Positions 16,231 through 24,627 of a stretch of 40,034 nt of DNA are shown here, in pieces; positions within the stretch are counted from its first letter, which is position 1; every line of letters begins with the position of its first letter. Below the pieces are notes generated by a model, which saw only the letters and a program-made list of their open reading frames with translations, had not been told where the DNA came from and did not search any database. Source of the DNA: Pseudonocardiaceae bacterium (GTDB lineage Bacteria; Actinomycetota; Actinomycetes; Mycobacteriales; Pseudonocardiaceae); contig WHSZ01000057.1 in the NCBI GenBank assembly GCA_009379845.1, positions 1 to 40,034 of the forward strand. Reading direction: 5' to 3'. The position numbers and the translations under genes are program-made.

Positions 16231-17019
16231 ATGACGAACATCGTTGTCTTGGTCAAGCAGGTGCCTGACACGTATTCGGAGCGCAAGCTTTCCGAGGCTG
16301 ACCACACGCTTGATCGCGAGTCCGCGGACGCGGTACTCGACGAGATCAACGAGCGCGCCATCGAGGAGGCGCTCGTGATCAAGGAAGCGAACGGTGGCGA
16401 GGTCACCGTGGTGTGTGTTGGTCCGGACCGCGCGAACGACGCGATCCGTAAGGCGCTGTCGATGGGCGCGGACAAGGCCGTGCACGTGTCGGACGAGGTG
16501 TTGCACGGGGCGGACATTCTGCAGACCGCCACGGTGCTGGCGAAGGCGGTGGGCACCGTGGACGGTGTCGAACTGGTCGTGGCCGGTAACGAGGCAAGTG
16601 ACGGCCGGGGCGGCGCGGTGCCGGCGGTGCTGGCCGAGTTGCTCGGGCTGCCGCAGTTGACGCATGCCCGCAAGGTGACCGTGGAGGGTTCCACGGTGCG
16701 CGTGGAGCGGGAGACCGCGGACGAGGGCATCACGCATCTTGAGGCGAACATGCCGGCGTTGGTCAGTGTGAACGAGAAGATCAACGAGCCGCGGTACCCG
16801 TCGTTCAAGGGCATCATGGCGGCGAAGAAGAAGCCGGTCGAGAAGCTGACCGCGGCGGACCTCGGGTTGGATGCCGGTGAGGTGGGCCTTTCCGGTGCCG
16901 CGAGCCAGGTGTTGGAATCCGCGCCGAAGCCGCCGCGTCAAGCCGGCCATCGGGTGGACGACGAGGGCGAAGGCGGCAGCAAGGTCGCCGAGTACCTGAT
17001 CTCGCAGAAGTTGATCTGA
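16231..17019 (+). CDS. etfB: Electron transfer flavoprotein beta subunit
   Basis: 262-aa subunit of the heterodimeric ETF that takes electrons from acyl-CoA dehydrogenases and passes them to the respiratory chain. Hallmarks: N-terminal NIVVLVKQVPDT, the AMP-site region VVAGNEASDGRGGAVPAVLAELLGLP, and the recognition-loop signature LEANMPALVSVNEKINEPRYPS with a following basic stretch. Length matches M. tuberculosis Rv3029c (about 266 aa). It is followed by etfA after 23 bp. Confidence 0.96.
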   Translation: MTNIVVLVKQVPDTYSERKLSEADHTLDRESADAVLDEINERAIEEALVIKEANGGEVTVVCVGPDRANDAIRKALSMGADKAVHVSDEVLHGADILQTATVLAKAVGTVDGVELVVAGNEASDGRGGAVPAVLAELLGLPQLTHARKVTVEGSTVRVERETADEGITHLEANMPALVSVNEKINEPRYPSFKGIMAAKKKPVEKLTAADLGLDAGEVGLSGAASQVLESAPKPPRQAGHRVDDEGEGGSKVAEYLISQKLI

Positions 17020-17042
17020 AAAGCCGCGTGGAGGAGCGAGAA

Positions 17043-18002
17043 GTGTCTGAGGTTCTAGTCCTCGTCGATCAAGTGGACGGCGAGGCCAAGAAGATCACGT
17101 TCGAGTTGCTGACCGCGGCGCGCCGGCTCGGTGAACCCGCCGCGGTGGTCGTCGGCGCCGCGGGGACGGCGGCGAAGCTGACGGATTCGCTCGGCCGGTA
17201 CGGTGCGGCGAAGGTGTATGCCGCCGAGTCCGAGGACGCGGTGAACTACCTGGTGACCCCGAAGGTGGACGTGCTGGCCGCGCTGGTGGAGAAGGCATCG
17301 CCGGCCGCCGTGCTGGTGCCGTCCACGGCGGAGGGCAAGGAGATCTCCGCGCGGCTTGCCGCCCGCACCAACTCCGGTGTTCTGGTGGACGTCACCGATA
17401 TCGACGCCGACGGTGTGGCCACGCACTCGATCTTCGGTGGCGCGTACACGGTGAAGGCCAAGTCCACCACCGGCCCGGTGATCGCGTCGGTGCGTCCCGG
17501 CAGCGTGGACGCCGAACAGGCCGAGGGCGCTGCCGCCGAGGAAACCGTCGAGGTGCCCGCGGTGGACACGGCGAAGACCGCGAAGGTCACCGGTCGCGAA
17601 CCGATCGTCGGGGGCGATCGCCCCGACCTCACCGAGGCCTCCGTGGTCGTCTCCGGGGGTCGCGGCGTTGGCAGCGAGGAGAACTTCGCGGTGGTGGAGA
17701 AACTCGCCGACTCGCTCGGTGCCGCCGTCGGCGCCTCCCGCGCGGCGGTGGACTCCGGCTACTACCCGCACCAGTTCCAGGTCGGCCAGACCGGCAAGAC
17801 GGTGTCGCCGCAGCTGTACATCGCGCTCGGCATCTCCGGAGCCATCCAGCACCGTGCCGGTATGCAGACCTCGAAGACCATCGTCGCGGTGAACAAGGAC
17901 CCCGAGGCGCCGATCTTCGAGATCGCCGACTTCGGCGTGGTCGGCGACCTGTTCAAGGTCACGCCGCAGCTGACCGAACAGGTCGACAAGCGCAAGGGCT
18001 GA
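17043..18002 (+). CDS. etfA: Electron transfer flavoprotein alpha subunit
   Basis: 319-aa FAD-binding partner of EtfB. The C-terminal FAD domain is intact: SGGRGVGSEENF, SRAAVDSGYYPHQFQVGQTGKTVSPQLYIALGISGAIQHRAGM, and VAVNKDPEAPIFEIADFGVVGD. GTG 17043 is the start because GGAGGAG (17030-17036) lies 6 nt upstream; an in-frame GTG at 17028 overlaps that ribosome-binding site. It ends just before an 18-bp-stem terminator, so etfB-etfA is a two-gene operon. Confidence 0.96.
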   Translation: MSEVLVLVDQVDGEAKKITFELLTAARRLGEPAAVVVGAAGTAAKLTDSLGRYGAAKVYAAESEDAVNYLVTPKVDVLAALVEKASPAAVLVPSTAEGKEISARLAARTNSGVLVDVTDIDADGVATHSIFGGAYTVKAKSTTGPVIASVRPGSVDAEQAEGAAAEETVEVPAVDTAKTAKVTGREPIVGGDRPDLTEASVVVSGGRGVGSEENFAVVEKLADSLGAAVGASRAAVDSGYYPHQFQVGQTGKTVSPQLYIALGISGAIQHRAGMQTSKTIVAVNKDPEAPIFEIADFGVVGDLFKVTPQLTEQVDKRKG

Positions 18003-18019
18003 CGGCCCAGGACTCACGA

Positions 18020-18061
18020 GCCGCTCAACCGCAATATGCATCTATATTGCGGTTGAGCGGC
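18020..18061 (+). terminator. etfBA terminator, 18-bp perfect stem
   Basis: 18020-18037 and 18044-18061 are exact reverse complements around a 6-nt GCATCT loop, 17 nt after the etfA stop. There is no U-tract, as is common in actinobacteria. The 10 nt overlapping its base (18011-18020, GACTCACGAG) match one end of the 46-bp palindrome at 9879-9924. Confidence 0.85.
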
Positions 18062-18092
18062 CGGGGTGATCAGTGCCAGCTGGGCGAGGGTG

Positions 18093-18107
18093 TTGCCGTT
18101 TCGGCAA
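18093..18107. promoter_or_regulatory. TTGCCG-TTT-CGGCAA inverted repeat
   Basis: Perfect 6-3-6 inverted repeat in the 222-bp space between the etfA stop and the acyltransferase gene, 118 bp before its start. Candidate operator; no regulator can be assigned and no promoter hexamers are clear around it. Confidence 0.3.
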
Positions 18108-18224
18108 ACTCCGATACGGCGAACTGGCTGGGCGGGATGGCTTATCAGTGAGTTCACAGAGTTTCCACTGCGTGGTTACGGAATCCCGGGAATCGCGTCG
18201 CTCACAGCGGGTAAACCATGAGGT

Positions 18225-19007
18225 ATGACGCAGTCGCAGCTACTCGTCAGCACGGCGAGTACCGGAACGGACCACAAGTCCGACGCCGCACAGTATTCCC
18301 TCATCCTTACTAGAGAGAGCGACGAAGTCGTTGCCGCACAACGGCTCCGCTACCACGTGTTCGCCGAGGAGATGGGCGCGCGGCTCGCGTCCGCCGACAC
18401 CGGGCTCGACCAGGATCCGTTCGACGAGTTCTGCGATCACCTCGTGGTGCGCGACGAGCGCAGCGGCGAGATCGTCGGCACCTACCGGATGATGCCTCCG
18501 GAACGTGCGCGGCAGTGCGGGCAGCTGTACGCGGACACCGAGTTCGACCTTCGCGCACTGGACGAATTGCGCCCCGCGCTGGTGGAAACCGGCCGCTCCT
18601 GCGTGCACCCCGACCATCGCAGCGGTGCGGTGGTCGGGCTGGTGTGGGCCGGCATCGCGCGCTACATGCTGCTCTCCGGCTGGCGCTACCTCGGTGGATG
18701 CGCCTCGGTGCAGCTCTGCGACGGCGGGAGCTTCGCGGCCGGGGTGTGGGACACGGTGCGCGCGAAGCACTACGCCGCCGAGCGGCACCGCGTTCATCCG
18801 CTGCACCCCTGGGACGACGCGGGCGTGCCGCGCCCGGAGCGGGTGGCGATCCCACCGCTGCTGCGCGGCTACCTCCGGCTCGGCGCCCAGGTATGTGGCC
18901 CGCCCGCGCACGATCCGGAGTTCGACGTGGCGGACCTGTTCGTGCTGCTCGACCTGGAACGGGTGGACCAGCGTTACCTGCGGTTCTTCCTGGGTGAGCA
19001 GGGGTGA
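18225..19007 (+). CDS. GNAT-fold N-acyltransferase, OlsB-like (Rv3027c-like)
   Basis: 260-aa GNAT-fold enzyme of the OlsB/hemolysin-like acyltransferase group, which transfers a 3-hydroxyacyl chain from ACP to ornithine or another amine. Features: AQRLRYHVFAEEMGA (substrate entry segment), FDEFCDHLVVRDERSGEIVGTYRMM (core strands), VETGRSCVHPDHRSGAVV (acyl donor site), GCASVQLCDG. It lacks membrane segments. ATG 18225 is used, although the ribosome-binding site is poor. It overlaps the following plsC-like gene by GTGA, a coupling that mirrors olsB-olsA in proteobacteria. Confidence 0.82.
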   Translation: MTQSQLLVSTASTGTDHKSDAAQYSLILTRESDEVVAAQRLRYHVFAEEMGARLASADTGLDQDPFDEFCDHLVVRDERSGEIVGTYRMMPPERARQCGQLYADTEFDLRALDELRPALVETGRSCVHPDHRSGAVVGLVWAGIARYMLLSGWRYLGGCASVQLCDGGSFAAGVWDTVRAKHYAAERHRVHPLHPWDDAGVPRPERVAIPPLLRGYLRLGAQVCGPPAHDPEFDVADLFVLLDLERVDQRYLRFFLGEQG

Positions 19008-20080
19008 GCCGCGCCGGGCTGCGAACCGGCGTGCCGGAGCCGGTGGGTGCGCATCCGTGGATGCCGGGCTCGCCGTGCGGCCCGACATGCGTGCCGGCGG
19101 GGCAACCCAGGGTGTCGTTGCCGAGGGCGGTCGGCAGGCTGGCCGCGGCGGCCGGCGTGTTGCTGGCGGCGTTGCTGGCCGTTCCGCTGCTCGTGGTGCT
19201 GCGCGGCGGCGCACGGGAACGCTTGGTGCGCCTGGTGTTCCGTGCCGTGCTGCGCGCGTTCGGGGTGCGGATGCGGGTGTTCGGCGCGAACGGGTTCGGC
19301 CCGGCCGAACGCTTGGGACGTGGCGCCCTTGTGGTGAACAACCACATCTCCTGGCTGGACATCGTCGCGATCAACGCGGTGCGGCCGATGCCCGCGCTGG
19401 CAAAATCGGAGATCGCATCCTGGCCGCTTGTCGGGCGGCTGGCGACGAGTGCGGGCACCGTGTACCTGGACCGCGAGGCGCTGGGCACGTTGCCGGGCAC
19501 CATGGCCGAGCTGGCTTCGGCGATGCGGGCAGGCTCGATGGTGAGCGTGACCCCGGAGGGCGCCACGTGGTGCGGGTCGGACTCCGGGCGCTTCCGCCCT
19601 GCCGCTTTCCAGGCCGCGATCGACGGCGGCGTCCCGGTTCGCCCGATCGCCCTGCGGTACCGGGCGGCGGCCGGCGCGGAGACCACCGCGCCGGCGTTCA
19701 TCGGGGACGAGACTCTGATCGACTCGGTGCGGCGGGTGGCGCGGTTGCGTGGCCTGGTGCTGGAAATGCGAGTGTGTGAGGAAATCGCGCCCGGCAGGGC
19801 AGGCGACCGGCGGGAGCTGGCCGCGCTCGCCGAGGCGTCCGTCAACTCCGCGCTGGGTCGGACCCGGCTGGGTCGGACCCAAACGAGCAGTACGCCGACG
19901 GGCAGCACCCCGATGGACAGCACTCCGATGGACAGCACTCCGATGAGCAACACTCCGGCTGGTCGTACCCAGAGCGGCAGTACCCAGAGCGGCAGTACCC
20001 GGACGGGCAGCGCGCCCGTACCGGCGCAGCCGCGGCGTCGGGCGGCTAACTCGCCGGAGACTGGACTTCAAGTAAACTAG
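19004..20080 (+). CDS. PlsC-family 1-acyl-glycerophosphate-type acyltransferase with repeat tail (Rv3026c-like)
   Basis: 358-aa membrane-bound acyltransferase. The HX4D catalytic motif is NNHISWLD (His114, Asp119) and the substrate motif is TPEGATW (184-189). A hydrophobic anchor covers about residues 45-67. The N-terminal HPWMPGSPCGPTC segment looks conserved in actinobacterial members. GTG 19004 overlaps the preceding stop. Residues 284-338 are eleven 5-residue repeats (consensus near xGSTP) encoded by 15-bp tandem repeats, absent from the catalytic fold. Paired with the OlsB-like enzyme it may finish an acyl-amino-acid lipid; a lysophosphatidate acyltransferase is the alternative. Confidence 0.85.
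   Translation: MSRAGLRTGVPEPVGAHPWMPGSPCGPTCVPAGQPRVSLPRAVGRLAAAAGVLLAALLAVPLLVVLRGGARERLVRLVFRAVLRAFGVRMRVFGANGFGPAERLGRGALVVNNHISWLDIVAINAVRPMPALAKSEIASWPLVGRLATSAGTVYLDREALGTLPGTMAELASAMRAGSMVSVTPEGATWCGSDSGRFRPAAFQAAIDGGVPVRPIALRYRAAAGAETTAPAFIGDETLIDSVRRVARLRGLVLEMRVCEEIAPGRAGDRRELAALAEASVNSALGRTRLGRTQTSSTPTGSTPMDSTPMDSTPMSNTPAGRTQSGSTQSGSTRTGSAPVPAQPRRRAANSPETGLQVN
19853..20017 (+). repeat. In-frame 15-bp tandem repeat (11 units)
   Basis: Eleven consecutive 15-bp units lie within the plsC-like gene. Two units (19913-19927 and 19928-19942, ATGGACAGCACTCCG) are identical, and the first two units (starting CTGGGTCGGACCC) differ in two bases. Unit length is a multiple of three, so copy-number change would keep the frame. 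The encoded peptide is Ser/Thr/Pro-rich and probably disordered. Confidence 0.9.
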
Positions 20081-20098
20081 AGGTAGCAAGCTGGCCGG

Positions 20099-21447
20099 GT
20101 GACCACGACCGGGACCAGCCCGAGCATCGCGCGCCGCTCGCTGTTCAGCCGCGACCGGCGCGCGAGCACCATCGGCATCCTGCTGCTCGTCACCATCGTC
20201 GCCTTCGAGCACATGGGCGTGGCCACCGCGATGCCCACCATGGTCGCCGAGCTTCGGGGCGGCGCGCTGTACTCCTGGCCGTTTACCGCTTTCCTCGCGG
20301 CGAGCGTGCTGGCCACCGTGCTCGCGGGCCGGCTGACCGGTCGCCGTGGCCCCGGCATCTCGCTGCTGCTCGGTCCGCTCGTTTTCCTCGGCGGGTTGCT
20401 GCTTGCCGGCCTCGCCCCGAACATGGCGGCGCTGCTGGCCGGCCGGGCCCTGCAGGGCCTCGGAGCCGGGACCGTGCTCGTCGCGGTGTACGTGCTGATC
20501 GCGCTGGTGTACGACGAGCGCAGCCGGCCGGCGATGTTCGCCGCGAACGCCGCGGCGTGGGTTGTCCCCGCACTGCTCGGTCCGGCGGTCGCTGGCCTGG
20601 TGACCGTGCACCTGACCTGGCGACTGGTGTTCCTCGGGCTGATCCCCCTGGTGCTGCTCGGGATGGTCCTGCTTGTCCCGGTGCACCGCTCGTTGCCGGC
20701 TCATCGACCGGCGACCCGGCAACGCGTGGCCACGGTCTGGGCCGCGTTCGGAGCCGCCGCCGGCGTCGCCGCGCTGACCTGGGCCGCGCAGCATTACGAC
20801 CACCCCGCCGCCATCGGCTTCGGAATGGCCGGATTGATCGTGCTGGCGTTCGGACTGCGGGTGCTGCTGCCCAGCGGCACGCTGCGTGCCAGGCCACGCC
20901 TGCCGACCGTGGTGCTGTCCAGGGGCTTGTTGGCCGGCGCGTTCGCCACCGTCGAGGCGTACCTGCCGCTGACCCTGACCGCGGTGCACGGCTACTCGCC
21001 GGCCGTCGCCGGGATTCCGCTCACGGTGGGTGCCCTCGGCTGGTCGGCCGCATCGCTCTGGCAGGGACGCCACCCGGACCTGTCGCGGCAGCTGCTGCTC
21101 CGGATCGGGTTCGCCGTCCTGGCCGCCGGCCTTGCCGTCAGCGCACTGATCGCGCCAGCCTGGGGCCTCGGCTGGCTGGCGTTCCCCGCGTGGCTGCTCG
21201 CGGGCGCCGGTATGGGGATCGCGATGCCGAGCATCGCGGTGTTGCTGCTCAGGTTCTCCGACGTCGCCGAGCGTGGCGCCAACGCCTCCGCGATGCAGCT
21301 GGCCGACTGGGTGGGTTCGGCGGGGTGCTGCTGGTCACGCTCGGCTCGGCGGCCCAGCCCTCCACGCCGGTCGCCACGTTGACCATCGCCATGGTGGCGG
21401 TCGCACTGCTCGGGGTGGGGCTGACCGGGCGTCGAGCGTGGCGGTGA
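20099..21447 (+). CDS. MFS transporter with apparent 3' frameshift
   Basis: Multidrug-type (DHA2-like) major facilitator. The first about 405 residues are intact: VAFEHMGVATAMPTM in TM1, the motif-A loop LAGRLTGRRGPG, LAGRALQGLGAGTVLV, and later GMGIAMPSIAVLLL. After ADWVGSAG the + frame gives a short basic tail and a stop at 21382. The neighbouring frame reads GGVLLVTLGSAAQP and a full last membrane helix to the stop at 21447. The switch lies near the G-rich 21312-21326. Either a real mutation trimming the last helix or a sequencing error. GTG 20099 follows the plsC-like stop by 18 bp, probably one operon. Confidence 0.8.
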
Positions 21448-21494
21448 GGTCCTCGGTAGGTCCGGACGGGCAAGGCGGCTACCCTGGATGGGCG

Positions 21495-22712
21495 ATGACC
21501 TACCTGGACCATGCGGCTACCACCCCGATGCTGCCGGATGCGGTGTCCGCCATGACCGAAGCGTTGTCCTCCCTTGGCAACGCTTCGTCGCTGCATTCGT
21601 CGGGGCGGCGCGCACGCCGGGTCGTCGAGGAGGCAAGGGAGAGCATCGCGGAATCGGTTGGCGCCCGCCCGTCAGAGGTGATCTTCACCGGCGGCGGGAC
21701 GGAAAGCGACAACCTCGCGGTCAAGGGCGTCTACTGGGCCCGTCGCGACGCCGATCGCGGGCGGCGGCGGGTGCTCGCGTCGTCCGTTGAGCATCACGCC
21801 GTGCTGGATACCGTGCAGTGGCTTGCCGATCACGACGGCGCGGAGGTCAGCTGGCTGCCGGTGGACGACGTCGGCAGGGTCGCACCGGACACGCTGCGCG
21901 CCGCCATCGCCGAGGACCCCGATTCGGTGGCGCTGGCCACCGTGATGTGGGGGAACAACGAGGTCGGCACCATCAACCCGGTCGGCGAGCTGGCCGCGAT
22001 CTGCGCGGAACACGAGATCCCGCTGCACACCGACGCGGTGCAAGCGGTCGGCTCGACACCGGTGGATGTCGGCGCGAGCGGGGTGAACGCGCTGACGTTG
22101 ACCGGGCACAAGCTGGGCGGACCGTACGGCGTCGGCGTGCTGATCCTGGATCGAGAGACTCCATGCGCCCCGCTGCTGCACGGCGGCGGGCAGGAGCGCG
22201 ACGTGCGGTCCGGGACGCTGGACGTGCCGGCCATCCACGCGCTGGCCACCGCGGTGCGCGTGGCCGTTACGGATCTCGACGCGGAAGCCGACCGGCTGGC
22301 CGAGCTGCGGGACGAGCTGATCCGCGTGGTGCGTGCGCAGGTGCCGGACGCGGTGCTCAACGGCGATCCGGATCCGGCCGGCAGGCTGCCTGGCAACTCG
22401 CATTTCACGTTCCCGGGTTGCGAGGGCGACAGCCTGCTGATGTTGTTGGATGCCAAGGGAATCGAGTGTTCCACCGGGTCGGCGTGTACGGCCGGTGTCG
22501 CGGAGCCCAGCCACGTTCTGCTCGCCATGGGCGCGGATGCCAGTTCCGCCCGCGGTTCGCTGCGCTTCTCGCTCGGGCACAGTTCCAGGCACGCCGACGT
22601 CGCCGCGTTGGGTGCGGTGATCGGTCCGGTGGTCGAGCGGGCGCGGCAGGCAGGTTTTGCCGGCATGCGGCGGCGCCCATGGCAGGTACACCAGCAGCCG
22701 GCGGAGGTATAG
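21495..22712 (+). CDS. iscS: Cysteine desulfurase (IscS/NifS family, Rv3025c-like)
   Basis: 405-aa PLP enzyme releasing sulfur from cysteine as an enzyme persulfide. YLDHAATTPM at the N-terminus, SSVEHHAVL (His at 100-101 stacking on PLP), the PLP lysine Lys206 in TLTGHKLGGP, and the catalytic loop STGSACTAG with Cys331 are all intact. ATG 21495 begins the family sequence. mnmA follows after 4 bp, so the sulfur likely goes to tRNA 2-thiouridine; actinobacteria carry a separate SUF system for Fe-S clusters. Confidence 0.94.
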   Translation: MTYLDHAATTPMLPDAVSAMTEALSSLGNASSLHSSGRRARRVVEEARESIAESVGARPSEVIFTGGGTESDNLAVKGVYWARRDADRGRRRVLASSVEHHAVLDTVQWLADHDGAEVSWLPVDDVGRVAPDTLRAAIAEDPDSVALATVMWGNNEVGTINPVGELAAICAEHEIPLHTDAVQAVGSTPVDVGASGVNALTLTGHKLGGPYGVGVLILDRETPCAPLLHGGGQERDVRSGTLDVPAIHALATAVRVAVTDLDAEADRLAELRDELIRVVRAQVPDAVLNGDPDPAGRLPGNSHFTFPGCEGDSLLMLLDAKGIECSTGSACTAGVAEPSHVLLAMGADASSARGSLRFSLGHSSRHADVAALGAVIGPVVERARQAGFAGMRRRPWQVHQQPAEV

Positions 22713-22716
22713 CGCG

Positions 22717-23814
22717 ATGCGCGTGTTGGCCGCGATGAGCGGCGGGGTGGATTCGTCGGTGGCCGCGGCACGTGCGGTCGCCGCCGGGCACGACGTGCTA
22801 GGTGTGCACCTGGCGCTGTCCGCGAAGCCGGGCACGCTGCGCACCGGCGCGCGAGGGTGCTGCACGGTCGAGGATTCCCGCGATGCCAGACGGGTGGCCG
22901 ACATTCTCGGTATCCCGTTCTATGTATGGGATTTCGCCGAACGGTTCACCGAGGAGGTGGTGGACGAGTTCGTTGCGTCCTACGCCGAGGGGCGCACCCC
23001 TAACCCGTGCCTCACCTGCAACGAGAAGATCAAGTTCGAGGCGTTGCTAGACAAGGCGATCGCCCTCGGTTTCGACGCGGTATGCACCGGCCACTACGCC
23101 AGGGTGTCTGTTGTGGACGGTGAACCGGAGTTGCGGCGCAGCGCCGATGAGGGCAAGGACCAGTCCTACGTGCTCGCCTCGCTGACCGCGGAGCAGTTGC
23201 GGCACGCCATGTTCCCGCTCGGGAACGACGTCAAGTCCGCGGTACGCGACGAAGCGGCCGAACGTGGCCTCGCCGTGGCGGAGAAGCCGGACAGCCACGA
23301 CATCTGCTTCATCCCGGACGGTGACACGCAGCGGTTTCTCACCGACCGGCTCGGCGAACAGCCCGGCAAGCTGATCGATGACGAGACCGGTGTGGTGCTC
23401 GGCGAACACGCCGGCGTGCACGCGTTCACCGTCGGGCAGCGCAAGGGGCTCGGCATCGACGAGCCCGCGCCGGGCGGGCGGCCGCGCTACGTGCTCTCGC
23501 TCGAGCCGGTTTCCGGCGACGTGCGGGTGGGCTCGGCTGACAAGCTGGCCATCGGCGAGATCTACGCGAATCGCCCGATCTGGCCGTCCGGCAAGGAATT
23601 CGGTGGTCGCGCCTGGCCGGTGCGGTGCGTCGCGCAGGTGCGCGCGCACGGCAGCACCGCCGAAGCGGAAGCCGAGCTGGCCGGCGGCGAGCTGGTGGTG
23701 CGGCTGGCCGAGTCGCTGCGCGGTGTTGCACCAGGCCAGGCGGTGGTGCTTTACGAGCCGGATGCCGGCGGTGACGTGGTGCTCGGCAGCGGCAAGATCG
23801 CCCGTACCGCGTGA
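22717..23814 (+). CDS. mnmA: tRNA-specific 2-thiouridylase MnmA
   Basis: 365-aa enzyme that thiolates U34 of tRNA Glu, Gln and Lys. The PP-loop SGGVDSS is at residues 8-14, the first catalytic cysteine is Cys101 (NPCLTCNEKIKF) and the second is Cys197 (DICFIPDGD). The C-terminal beta-barrel region (FTVGQRKGLGI onward) is complete. ATG 22717 has GGAGGT 8 nt upstream inside the preceding gene. Forms an operon with the cysteine desulfurase that supplies its sulfur. Confidence 0.96.
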   Translation: MRVLAAMSGGVDSSVAAARAVAAGHDVLGVHLALSAKPGTLRTGARGCCTVEDSRDARRVADILGIPFYVWDFAERFTEEVVDEFVASYAEGRTPNPCLTCNEKIKFEALLDKAIALGFDAVCTGHYARVSVVDGEPELRRSADEGKDQSYVLASLTAEQLRHAMFPLGNDVKSAVRDEAAERGLAVAEKPDSHDICFIPDGDTQRFLTDRLGEQPGKLIDDETGVVLGEHAGVHAFTVGQRKGLGIDEPAPGGRPRYVLSLEPVSGDVRVGSADKLAIGEIYANRPIWPSGKEFGGRAWPVRCVAQVRAHGSTAEAEAELAGGELVVRLAESLRGVAPGQAVVLYEPDAGGDVVLGSGKIARTA

Positions 23815-24029
23815 GTCGGCGGAGTTGATGCGCAGCAGCATGCGACGGCCGGGGAAGGGCGTGAACGGCACACGGATCATCGCGGATGGTCCTGGTCCTC
23901 GTTCCAGAGCGCGGCGCGGATGACTTCCATGAGGTGCTGGGCCTCGCCGAGCTGACGGTGTCAGCCAACTGAGCTGTCGTCGCTGCTTTCGCGCCGGCCG
24001 CATCAGCGCGGTCGGATACGCTGCGTGCG
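23815..24029. other. 215-bp gap after mnmA, possible gene remnant
   Basis: No intact gene. On the minus strand short stretches look protein-like in two frames (for example GEAQHLMEVIRAALWNEDQDH, then MIRVPFTPFPGRRMLLRINSADS), overlapping the end of mnmA. They may be residues of decayed genes. I cannot name a family, and the evidence is composition only. Confidence 0.3.
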
Positions 24030-24518
24030 GTGGAGCTGTTGCCGTTCGACGACTACGTCGCGCAGTTGAACCGCAAGCGCATGTCCGCTGGTGTGTTGTT
24101 TTATGACGCCGCCGGGCGTGTGCTGCTGGTCGAGCCCTCGTATAAACCACATTGGGATATTCCCGGTGGTGCGGTCGACGCCGGTGAGGCTCCGTGGACG
24201 ACTGCCGCTCGCGAAGTGCGCGAAGAAATCGGCATTGAGCCCCGGCTCGGTCGGCTCCTCGTGATCGATTACGTGACGGATGACGGGCGGATGCCCGAGG
24301 GCGTCGCCTTCGTTTTTGATGGTGGGCAACTCGACCAGGCCACCGTAGCCGAATTGGCGCTGACCGACCCCGAGATCGTGTCGGTACGGTTGTGCTCGCT
24401 CGACGATGTCGCCAGCAGGGTCAAGCCCAGCCTCGCCGCACGGCTGCGGGCCACTCTGGAAGCGCTCGCTGACGGAACGACGGTGTTGTGCGAGGAAGGC
24501 AATCCCATAGGGCGATAG
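24030..24518 (+). CDS. NUDIX hydrolase
   Basis: 162-aa hydrolase of nucleoside diphosphates linked to another moiety. The Nudix box is complete: Gly47, Glu53, then REVREEIGI at residues 61-69 (GX5EX7REUXEEXGU). GTG 24030 has no Shine-Dalgarno; TACGCT at 24017-24022 could be a -10 element giving a leaderless mRNA that starts at this codon. The substrate is unknown. Confidence 0.9.
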   Translation: MELLPFDDYVAQLNRKRMSAGVLFYDAAGRVLLVEPSYKPHWDIPGGAVDAGEAPWTTAAREVREEIGIEPRLGRLLVIDYVTDDGRMPEGVAFVFDGGQLDQATVAELALTDPEIVSVRLCSLDDVASRVKPSLAARLRATLEALADGTTVLCEEGNPIGR

Positions 24519-24627
24519 TCGGCAGCCACGCCGTCGGGTTCCTGGAGCCGTCCGGGCCAACCACGGACAGGCCTCGCGCGTCCTTCTGGTGAACGCACCT
24601 CGCGTCGGGGACTGAAGGGAGTGCGGG

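Noticed and set aside
19853..20017. CRISPR array
   Set aside because: Units are 15 bp, contiguous and in frame, without spacers.
18974..21073. Long minus-strand open frame across plsC and the MFS gene
   Set aside because: Gln/Arg/His-rich composition typical of antisense shadows; the plus strand encodes recognisable enzymes.
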